NCBI GenBank assembly: GCA_964235605.1
Contig: CAXSCR010000004.1
Span: 112,559 to 176,558, forward strand
Length of the DNA: 64,000 bases
Source of the DNA: DATCRE01 sp964235605
GTDB lineage: Bacteria; Bacteroidota; Bacteroidia; Cytophagales; Cyclobacteriaceae
Direction of reading: 5' to 3'
Both the position numbers and the translations under genes were made by a program. This document shows, piece after piece, positions 43,125 to 51,065 of this stretch. Each line of letters starts with the position of its first letter. Positions within the stretch are counted from its first letter, which is position 1. The notes below the pieces were generated by a model that was given only the letters and a program-made list of their open reading frames with translations, searched no databases and was not told the DNA's origin.

Positions 43125-44246
43125 ATGAGTCAGGCCAAACAAATAGAAACCTTTCAAATAAAATTCGCCTCTACTCAGAGGGATTTCTCCACAACCCTTA
43201 ATAAACGTGTTCAAGATTATTTTAAAAGTAATGATATAAGCAAACATGCAAATGCAGAAATGGTAATTAAAACCATCGTTATGTTTAGCCTATATTTTAT
43301 TCCTTATGCTTTAATTATAAGTGGTGTAGTGTTAAACAATTGGGTCGCTTTTATTTCGGTATTAATTATGAGCGCTGGGTTAGCGGGAATTGGCCTGTCT
43401 ATTATGCACGATGCAAACCATGGTGCTTATTCCAAGAAACCATGGATAAATACACTTTTAGGTTACTCTTTAAACATGGTTGGTGCGAATTCGTTTAATT
43501 GGAAAGTTCAACATAACGTTCTCCATCACACGTACACCAATGTGCATGATCATGATGAGGATATAAGCCCACGTGGTGTAATTAGAATGACACCACATTC
43601 GGAGTGGAAATATTTTCATAAATTTCAATTTGTTTATGCATGGTTTCTATATGGATTAATGACAATAGTATGGATGGTGTTTAAAGATTTTGTCCGTATA
43701 GTAAAGTACCAAAAAAATGGTATGGTTAAAAAACAACAAGCTAATATCATTAAAGAATGGTTGATTCTTATTGTTACTAAAGTTGTGTACGTAAGTTACA
43801 TTTTCATTCTACCGCTAGTATTCACGGACTTTAGTTGGTGGCAAATTCTTATAGGTATTATAATGATGCATTATATAGCAGGTTTTACGCTTGCAATAAT
43901 TTTCCAGCCTGCTCACGTTATCGATGGTACAGAATTTCCATTACCTGACGAAGATAATGAATTAGAGAATAATTGGGCTATACATCAACTACATACTACA
44001 ACCAACTTTGCAAATAAGAGCGTGTGGTTTACATGGTATGTTGGTGGACTAAACTTTCAAGTAGAACATCATTTGTTTCCTAATATTTGTCATGTGCACT
44101 ATAGAAAGATATCTAAGATTGTAAAAGAAACTGCTTTCGAATATGGCATTCCATATAAAAGCGCTAGTACCTTTGTTGATGCTCTGGCAGGTCATGCAAA
44201 ACTGTTGCGCGAACTTGGAAGAAGGCCATCAACAGCTACTGCGTAA
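43125..44246 (+). CDS. Membrane fatty-acid desaturase (front-end/acyl-lipid type)
   Basis: A 373-residue polytopic di-iron protein. The three histidine boxes are present: HDANH (95-99), HNVLHH (130-135) and QVEHH (312-316). The glutamine in place of the first His of the third box is typical of front-end (delta-5/6) desaturases, here without a fused cytochrome b5 domain, as is common in Bacteroidota. The enzyme inserts a double bond in membrane acyl chains, often to adjust fluidity. It lies alone on the plus strand; the next DNA is a decayed SDR gene on the opposite strand. Confidence 0.9.
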   Translation: MSQAKQIETFQIKFASTQRDFSTTLNKRVQDYFKSNDISKHANAEMVIKTIVMFSLYFIPYALIISGVVLNNWVAFISVLIMSAGLAGIGLSIMHDANHGAYSKKPWINTLLGYSLNMVGANSFNWKVQHNVLHHTYTNVHDHDEDISPRGVIRMTPHSEWKYFHKFQFVYAWFLYGLMTIVWMVFKDFVRIVKYQKNGMVKKQQANIIKEWLILIVTKVVYVSYIFILPLVFTDFSWWQILIGIIMMHYIAGFTLAIIFQPAHVIDGTEFPLPDEDNELENNWAIHQLHTTTNFANKSVWFTWYVGGLNFQVEHHLFPNICHVHYRKISKIVKETAFEYGIPYKSASTFVDALAGHAKLLRELGRRPSTATA

Positions 44247-44279
44247 AAAATATACTTCATCATAATTAATGTAATTTTT

Positions 44280-44990
44280 TTTACCTTGATTAAAAGGAGG
44301 TAAAATAGGGTGATGGTTTCCAAGCCCGGAGATGATCTTACTGGCACCTTGCATTAATACATTATACCCTTTTTTACTACTTCTTCAGGAACAGTAAGGT
44401 TTTCTTTCCGGAACATTTCAATATCAGGTTTTGCTAGTAAGTTATAAAAGAAATCAGTCGAAGGGGCGCCTGGTAACAGCGCGATAAGGGTAATGTTGGT
44501 GTCTTTTAACTCGTTAATTAGGGCTTTAGTAAATGACAACACAAACGCTTTGTAGAAGCATATACAGGGGTCGGATACTGTCCTAGAAATGAAGAGACTT
44601 GAAGTATTTTTCCTTTATTTCTGGCAATCATATCATTCAAGAAAAATTTAGTAAGGGATACTAGCGAGGTTATATTTAATGATATCAATATCCCGATCTA
44701 TGTCATATTCAATGAACTTCGCGTATTCACCTTCGCCGGAATAATTCACCAAAATGTCAACCTTTATATCCAATGGTTTAATAAATTCGTAAATCTGTTT
44801 AAGCGGAGCTGGGTAAATAAAGATCTTTCACCAGAGATATTACCTTAATTTTATAAGCCACTGTGATGCTTTCCCAACGTCCTGCAGTTTATCTGCTGAT
44901 TGGCCACGAGTATTAAGTTATAGCCATTTTGTGCAAATAATTTAGAAAACTCTAGCCCAACCCACTTGTAGCGCCAGTTATTTAAGACAT
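44280..44990 (-). pseudogene. Decayed short-chain dehydrogenase
   Basis: Read on the minus strand from 44990, consecutive frames give ITGATSGLG, then LEFSKLFAQNGYNLILVA, then KGKILQVSSFLGQYPTPVYAST, then SFTKALINELKDTNITLIAL and finally MQGASKIISGLGNH. In order these are the NAD(P)-binding glycine motif, the catalytic Ser, the Tyr of YxxxK and the C-terminal part of an SDR. Several stops and frameshifts separate them (one stop lies right after the glycine motif), so no product is possible. The best preserved piece is the 62-codon frame at 44354-44542. It probably encoded an SDR of about 260 residues, convergent with the desaturase gene. Confidence 0.8.
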
Positions 44991-45177
44991 ATTGATTCCT
45001 ATAATTAGCCGTCGATTCCATGAACACTCCATTCAGTAATTTTTACAATTTTCAGACTTCGTGGTGCTAATTTTTAATAGTTCGGTAAAAATCGTGCCTG
45101 TATAGTTTTGAAATACACCACCATACGTGCTATAATGGGCGTGTGTAAATAAGTCCGCGTACTTTTGTTGCGCAGTA

Positions 45178-45206
45178 ATTAAGTGGTAATTAACTTCCCA
45201 CTTAAT
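45178..45206. promoter_or_regulatory. Inverted repeat upstream of the PBP1A gene
   Basis: A perfect 9-bp inverted repeat, ATTAAGTGG / CCACTTAAT, with an 11-nt spacer ends 28 nt before the PBP1A start. A TACTTTTG element at 45160-45167 could be its -7 box, which would put the repeat in the early transcript or operator zone. It is not followed by a T run, so a terminator is unlikely. Confidence 0.45.
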
Positions 45207-45234
45207 GGCTAGTCGTTCGAACAAGTAAATAATA

Positions 45235-47703
45235 ATGGAAAATTTAAAGCGTTTAATACACCGTGTAATTACCTTATGCATTAGCAAGCTGCACTTAATT
45301 TCTTTTAGTCTTAACGCCCGATATCGTCAAATTAATCTTTACTATAAGACACATCCAAGAGCAAAAAGAAATACAATTATATGGGCAATAGCCTTGGGGC
45401 CACCACTAATTATTTTATTGATTGTTTGGATTGAAATTCCAAGTAAGAAAGCGCTTCGTAATATTCAGAATCAAGTGGCCTCAGAAGTTTACAGTGCAGA
45501 TAGCGTTTTATTAGGCAGGTATTATATTCAGGACCGTACAGAAGTTGCTTATCAAGATATAGCTCCTGTGGTTATTAACGCGCTTATAGCTACTGAAGAC
45601 ATTCGGTTTTATGATCACAGTGGTATCGACTATACGAGCTTAGGGCGTGTACTAATCAAATCGATTTTTCTTCAGGAGGAGTCTGCTGGCGGAGGTAGTA
45701 CTTTAACGCAACAGCTTGCTAAAAATTTATATCCCAGAAGAAATTACTGGTTCTTTTCTATGCCAATGAATAAACTCCGTGAAGTCGTCACCGCATTGCG
45801 TCTTGAAGATATCTATAAAAAGGAAGACTTGATTACTATGTATTTGAACACAGTTCCTTTTGCTGATCAAACTTTTGGAATCGAAGCGGCTGCTAAAAGA
45901 TTTTTTTCCTCAACAGCAAAAAAACTTACAGTTGATCAGGCAGCTGTTATTATCGGTATGTTAAAAGCAACTCATACCTACAATCCACGGTTATACCCTG
46001 AGCGTTCAATGACTCGGAGAAATGTCGTATTGGCAAAAATGGAAAAGTATAAACTTCTTCCCGAAAAAAAACTGGATTCTATACAGGCTTTACCATTGAA
46101 TTTAAACTATAACAGAGTATCATTTCATCAGGGACTGGCTCCCTACTTTCGGGAATATTTAAAAACGGAACTCTTAACCTGGTGTAAAAATAACGTTAAG
46201 GAAGATGGCTCTCCCTATAACATTTATACTGACGGACTAAAAATTTATACAACACTAGATGCAACATTACAGGGTTATGCAGAGAAAGCAATGACACAAC
46301 AAATGACCGAAGTCCAAAAGCAATTTTTTAATCATCTGGGAAAGGAAAAGCCATGGAAGGATAATTACGATATTGTAAACAATGCTATTCGTAACTCACC
46401 ACGCTATAATAAACTTAAGGAACAGGGTTTATCAGAAGAGAAGATTTTAGAAGCATTAAAAAAGAAAGAAAATGTGAGGTTGTTTACCTGGCAGGGTGAG
46501 AAAGATGCTGAGATGAGTGCCTTTGATTCAATCATTCATCATCTGCAATATCTAAATGCTGGATTTTTGGCGTTAGAACCTCAAACGGGTAAAGTGAAAG
46601 CATGGGTCGGGGGTATAGAACATGATTTCTTTCAATATGATCACGTAAAGGCTTCAACTAAAAGACAGGTAGGGTCTATCTTCAAACCCATCGTGTATGC
46701 CATGGCTATTGAAAATGGTATTGCGCCTTGTGATCTTGTCTCGGCCAGTCGCCAAACTTATATTGACGATGAAGGTGTGAAGTGGACACCTCGTAATACG
46801 CAAAATGATTATCAGGTTCGCTATAGCATGCGGGGTGCTCTTGCTTATTCAGTAAATACGGTAGCTGTAAAATTAATACAACTGGCTGGTGTTGATAATA
46901 CTGTTGCTTTAGCTCGTAGAATGGGAATAGTTAGCGAGATGAAGAACGTGCCCTCGGTTGCGTTAGGTTCGCCATCGGTATCACTTATTGAAATGACATC
47001 AGCATATGCTTGTATTGCGAATGAAGGTGTGGCATCAAACGCGTATTATATTGAAGCGATCTATGATATGGAAGGAAAAGCTTATAACAACTTTAAAAAT
47101 AAAGAATCTGGTAAAAGAGCAATTACTAAAGAGACGTCTAAACTGGTTGTAAACATGCTTCAGACCGTGGTTCAAGAAGGAACAGCATCACGACTTCGTT
47201 GGAAATATGGCGTCTACAATGATGTAGCCGGTAAAACTGGAACAACACAGTCTAATGCCGATGGTTGGTTTATGGCCATGACACCAAAACTTGTGGTAGG
47301 TACATGGGTAGGGGCAGATGATCCCCGAATCCATTTCCGGAATACCGAGTTAGGACAGGGTTCAAATACCGCCTTACCGATGTTTGGCTATTTTATGGAA
47401 CAGGTTAATAATGATAAAACCTTTAAAGAAATCTCACAAGCAAAATTTCCAGTACTACCGCGGGATTTACAAGAGGAGTTAAATTGCGACCTCTATGAAA
47501 TAGACCCTACCTTATGGACCAGCATTGAAAAAACGATATGGCAGAAAGATTCCCTCATACATGCTGATACCTTGGCTCAAAAAAAAGAAGACTCTTTTCT
47601 CGAAAAACTCTATAAACGGAAATTAAAAATGTTGTTAGCATCCCACGCCAAGGACACCGCAATCGTTAGCGATTTAAAACACTTAGAAACTTTATCGGAA
47701 TAG
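45235..47703 (+). CDS. Bifunctional penicillin-binding protein 1A (glycosyltransferase 51 + transpeptidase)
   Basis: The 822-residue class A PBP has one N-terminal membrane helix (about residues 45-65). Its GT51 domain includes ATEDIRFYDHSGIDY (catalytic Glu121), GGGSTLTQQLAKN and RKLREV-like MNKLREVVTALRLE. The transpeptidase domain has the active-site Ser481 in VGSIFKP (SxxK), SVN in YSVNTVAV, and KTG at 667-669. The glycosyltransferase polymerises lipid II and the transpeptidase cross-links stem peptides of peptidoglycan in the periplasm. Length and motifs are complete. It is a single gene; a perfect inverted repeat lies just upstream. Paralogue type (1A versus 1C) is judged by the overall length. 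Confidence 0.92.
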   Translation: MENLKRLIHRVITLCISKLHLISFSLNARYRQINLYYKTHPRAKRNTIIWAIALGPPLIILLIVWIEIPSKKALRNIQNQVASEVYSADSVLLGRYYIQDRTEVAYQDIAPVVINALIATEDIRFYDHSGIDYTSLGRVLIKSIFLQEESAGGGSTLTQQLAKNLYPRRNYWFFSMPMNKLREVVTALRLEDIYKKEDLITMYLNTVPFADQTFGIEAAAKRFFSSTAKKLTVDQAAVIIGMLKATHTYNPRLYPERSMTRRNVVLAKMEKYKLLPEKKLDSIQALPLNLNYNRVSFHQGLAPYFREYLKTELLTWCKNNVKEDGSPYNIYTDGLKIYTTLDATLQGYAEKAMTQQMTEVQKQFFNHLGKEKPWKDNYDIVNNAIRNSPRYNKLKEQGLSEEKILEALKKKENVRLFTWQGEKDAEMSAFDSIIHHLQYLNAGFLALEPQTGKVKAWVGGIEHDFFQYDHVKASTKRQVGSIFKPIVYAMAIENGIAPCDLVSASRQTYIDDEGVKWTPRNTQNDYQVRYSMRGALAYSVNTVAVKLIQLAGVDNTVALARRMGIVSEMKNVPSVALGSPSVSLIEMTSAYACIANEGVASNAYYIEAIYDMEGKAYNNFKNKESGKRAITKETSKLVVNMLQTVVQEGTASRLRWKYGVYNDVAGKTGTTQSNADGWFMAMTPKLVVGTWVGADDPRIHFRNTELGQGSNTALPMFGYFMEQVNNDKTFKEISQAKFPVLPRDLQEELNCDLYEIDPTLWTSIEKTIWQKDSLIHADTLAQKKEDSFLEKLYKRKLKMLLASHAKDTAIVSDLKHLETLSE

Positions 47704-47871
47704 TAAGGTATTGAATAACAGCCAATTGGAGTTATATTTTGTTTATGTAGAAATAAATATCCACATCTTATAAATAAGGTATTTAGAACAGTTATTTTTG
47801 CAGGCACAAGTTTTATAATATTCGTTAAAGCGAGTCATCTATCGTTAAATAGCTGTTAAACCGTTTCTGAT

Positions 47872-50802
47872 ATGAAAATAATCTCTACCGTATTCATCTT
47901 TGTCCTATTCTGTTTTTATAGTTCGTTTGCACAAGTTGATACTACCTATCTCTATAACCCTAATACCCCTTATGGTGTTTTAGATATACGTATAGCGAAA
48001 TCAGCTACCCAATACTACTATTTACAGGAAAATAAAACTTTTAGCTATCGCGAAAGTGCGCCTGGCGTAAAGACAGACACTTATAAAGATATGACTTCAT
48101 GGAACTCCGCGCCTTATACGCAAGGTAATATGCGGGAAATAAATGGTAGCAAGGATGTATTCGTTATGAATTACCGCTTATTATTTCCTGTTTCTTACAA
48201 ACCAGCTTATTCACCAGGTTATCCAATTATTATAATGATGCATGGTGCAGCCGAACGTGGTAATTGTTGGGACGGAAAATGTTATCATGGCACTACTGGC
48301 TGGAGCCCGATAACAAATAATCCCGCGGCGCCGACGGCAGCGACATTTGAGTTATTAAATAACGATCATAATTTAACGCAGGGCGGCGGGCCGCATATGG
48401 ATGCACGTAATCTTGCAGGTTCGAAGTTACCCAATGATCCTACATTGCCAACGCGTGGTTTTCCGGGATTTGTTTTATTTCCCCAAAATTTAAATGGCTG
48501 GAATTCGTCATCTGTCCATGATGCTATACGCTTAATTCGTTTGGTTGCAAAGAAATACAATGTTGATGAAAATAGAATTTATATCCATGGACTTTCTAAT
48601 GGAGGTGCAGGGGTATATGATGCGCTTAAACGTGCGCCATGGCTCTTTACTGCAGCATTACCAATGTCTGCAATAAGTGAAGGAGGTATCATTGCGGGAG
48701 AACAAACACCTCAAATTTCTCACATTCCATTATGGATATTTCAAGGGGCGAAAGATACATCACCTTCACCTGGAAGAACGAATGGCTACGTAAAGGCATT
48801 TCGTGAAGCGGGCGCAGTGGTAAAGTATACAGTATATCCAAACCTTGGACATGGTACATGGAATACAGCTTATAGAGAACCTGATTTCTTCATGTGGATG
48901 CTATCAAAAAATAAAGCGAAAATTCACACCTTTTCAGGCACCACAGCGATTTGTCTTACCAACGGTCAAGGTGTTAGAATGGAATTAGCACAAGGATTTC
49001 TAAAATATCAATGGCAACGTAATGGCGTTACTATATCCGGTGCAACCGGCGCTACCTATACAGCAGAAACTCCTGGCGTATATCGCGCAAGGTTCAGTCG
49101 CGTTCTTAATCCAACTGAGGCACAATGGAATATTTGGTCAGATAATGTAACCATTACAGAAGCAAATCCTGCGCAAGCGGTGGTACAACCAATCGGTACC
49201 GTATTGTTAAAAGATCTCAATAATGGGGTAGATGCAAAGTTAAAGGCTGTTGGTGAGTTTGTACATTATTATTGGTATAAGGATGGCGTACTACTGGATT
49301 TGCCTGGAACGCAAGACGATACAATTCAAAATCCGATAATTAAGGCTGGAACATGTACAGGAGAATGCACGGGTAATGGCGTCTACACCTTGGTAACGGC
49401 AGGCTATGAGAATTGTCCAAGCATGCCGTCGGATCCAATAAATATCTACTTTAATAATCAGGCGCCAATCGATATAACGGCTCCCACAAATTTTGCAGGA
49501 ACTATTTTTTCTCCAGGGACTATCAAGTTGACATGGTCTGATAATGCCACCAATGAAAAAGGATATGAGATATGGAGTAGAAGAAAATTTGGAACTTCTT
49601 CTTATACATCGTGGACGATGAGAACATTAACTGATGTAAACATGGAGACTTTTACGGACACAGGCCTTGAGCCATCATCAACATATAATTATAAAATAAG
49701 GGCGGTAAGTAATGGTGGAAGATCCGAATATACTCCGGCGGTTGCAACACAATATTTAGTTCTTACAACCACAAAAGATGAAGAAGTACCTTCGATACCT
49801 TTAAATCTTGTTGCTAAAACAACGGGCATAAAAACCATTACATTGACGTGGTCCGCATCTACCGATAATACACGAATTAAGAGATATAAGATTTATTATG
49901 GTTCTACTATTATTACGACGACCTCATCGCAAACAATAATAGAGCTAAGTGGTCTTGATTTGAATATGAATTATACATTTACTGTTAGAGCTGAGGATCT
50001 AGGAGGGAATTTAAGTGCGTCTAGTAATTCAGCATCGGCCGATACTTTTGTAAAGGGACTTTATTGGGAACACAGCACGGGAGCATGGGGTGGTATTGAT
50101 TTAATAGACTGGTCAAATTATGAGTTTGCGGGTACCATTAATAATTTTTCCCTAACCCCAAGAACGCAGGAAGACTTTTTCAATTTTAAATTCGAAGGGT
50201 ATTTATACATCACAACAGGTGGAAGTTACCAGTTCAGAACCGTATCAGATGACGGAAGTAGAGTTGAATTAGATAGCGTAGTGGTAGTAGACAATGATGG
50301 CGTTCACGAAAATAAAACTGTAACTGGTGCTATTCAAACCTTAACATCGGGACCAAAAGCAATTGTAGTTCGGTATTTTGAATATACTGCGAGCCAAACA
50401 TTAAGTGTAAGATACAAAGGCCCTGATACTGGGAATCTTTGGGTAACTATTCCAGATGCTGCCTTACAAAGTGGTACGGAACCTTTGCCTGCAGTTGCTG
50501 CACGTTTGGCCGCTGGAGCAGAAAATAGTACTGATCAAAGAGTATTCAATAGCATCGTTTATCCTAACCCTGCACCAGGCCATAACGTTTATGTAAAACT
50601 AAGTACCAAAGACGATTCACCAGTGTATGTTAGGTTAATCGATTTAGCTGGCAAGGCTATTATAAACCGAATATATGATGCAAAGCAAATTCGTGAAGGG
50701 GTGCAAATAGTATCTAACGAAGCCCTTGTAGATGGCATGTATATATTGCTAGTGAATCAGAACAAGTTTTCACAACAGCATACTATTTCAATTAAAAATT
50801 GA
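47872..50802 (+). CDS. T9SS-secreted esterase-like protein with FN3 and PA14 domains, first of a tandem pair
   Basis: A 976-residue protein with a signal peptide ending SSFAQ (about 21). Residues about 100-340 form an alpha/beta-hydrolase with the likely triad Ser242 (GLSNGG), Asp295 (QGAKDTSP) and His327 (LGHGTWN), preceded by IIIMMHGAAERG. Ig-like segments follow (YQWQRNGVTISGATGATY), then two fibronectin-III domains, a PA14-like domain (FKFEGYLYITTGGSYQFRT, VRYKGPDTG) and a T9SS type A sorting domain starting NSIVYPNPAPGHN. The hydrolase resembles the esterase/PHB-depolymerase group. The substrate is probably an acylated polysaccharide outside the cell. A perfect terminator follows. Confidence 0.85.
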   Translation: MKIISTVFIFVLFCFYSSFAQVDTTYLYNPNTPYGVLDIRIAKSATQYYYLQENKTFSYRESAPGVKTDTYKDMTSWNSAPYTQGNMREINGSKDVFVMNYRLLFPVSYKPAYSPGYPIIIMMHGAAERGNCWDGKCYHGTTGWSPITNNPAAPTAATFELLNNDHNLTQGGGPHMDARNLAGSKLPNDPTLPTRGFPGFVLFPQNLNGWNSSSVHDAIRLIRLVAKKYNVDENRIYIHGLSNGGAGVYDALKRAPWLFTAALPMSAISEGGIIAGEQTPQISHIPLWIFQGAKDTSPSPGRTNGYVKAFREAGAVVKYTVYPNLGHGTWNTAYREPDFFMWMLSKNKAKIHTFSGTTAICLTNGQGVRMELAQGFLKYQWQRNGVTISGATGATYTAETPGVYRARFSRVLNPTEAQWNIWSDNVTITEANPAQAVVQPIGTVLLKDLNNGVDAKLKAVGEFVHYYWYKDGVLLDLPGTQDDTIQNPIIKAGTCTGECTGNGVYTLVTAGYENCPSMPSDPINIYFNNQAPIDITAPTNFAGTIFSPGTIKLTWSDNATNEKGYEIWSRRKFGTSSYTSWTMRTLTDVNMETFTDTGLEPSSTYNYKIRAVSNGGRSEYTPAVATQYLVLTTTKDEEVPSIPLNLVAKTTGIKTITLTWSASTDNTRIKRYKIYYGSTIITTTSSQTIIELSGLDLNMNYTFTVRAEDLGGNLSASSNSASADTFVKGLYWEHSTGAWGGIDLIDWSNYEFAGTINNFSLTPRTQEDFFNFKFEGYLYITTGGSYQFRTVSDDGSRVELDSVVVVDNDGVHENKTVTGAIQTLTSGPKAIVVRYFEYTASQTLSVRYKGPDTGNLWVTIPDAALQSGTEPLPAVAARLAAGAENSTDQRVFNSIVYPNPAPGHNVYVKLSTKDDSPVYVRLIDLAGKAIINRIYDAKQIREGVQIVSNEALVDGMYILLVNQNKFSQQHTISIKN

Positions 50803-50815
50803 TTTGGTATTCGTT

Positions 50816-50852
50816 AAAAAAAAAGGCCTTGAGATTCTCAAGGCCTTTTTTT
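50816..50852 (+). terminator. Rho-independent terminator between the tandem esterase-like genes
   Basis: A perfect 9-bp stem GGCCTTGAG / CTCAAGGCC with a three-base loop is flanked by nine A and seven T. It shows that the two paralogous genes are separate transcription units, and its symmetry could also stop transcription from the other strand. Confidence 0.9.
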
Positions 50853-51065
50853 ATTCATGATTGTTCATAACGGGCAATCCAATCATCTCGCTAGAATAAT
50901 ACCGGACAAATGACGTTTGAAGAGAAATATGCTCGATCGGCTAGTATAAATGATGTTTTTCTATTTATGGAATAAATTTTTAAATATTTAAAATTAGTAT
51001 GGAATTGTAACTATTGTATTAAGCGTTCCATCCCCATTCGAAATTATTCAGGGTATTAAACAATT

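Noticed and set aside
44354..44542. 62-codon minus-strand open frame as a real gene
   Set aside because: It is one preserved piece of the decayed SDR; it lacks the cofactor-binding half and is flanked by out-of-frame SDR sequence.
45033..45287. 84-codon minus-strand open frame before PBP1A
   Set aside because: It overlaps the start and upstream region of the well supported PBP1A gene and has no family features.
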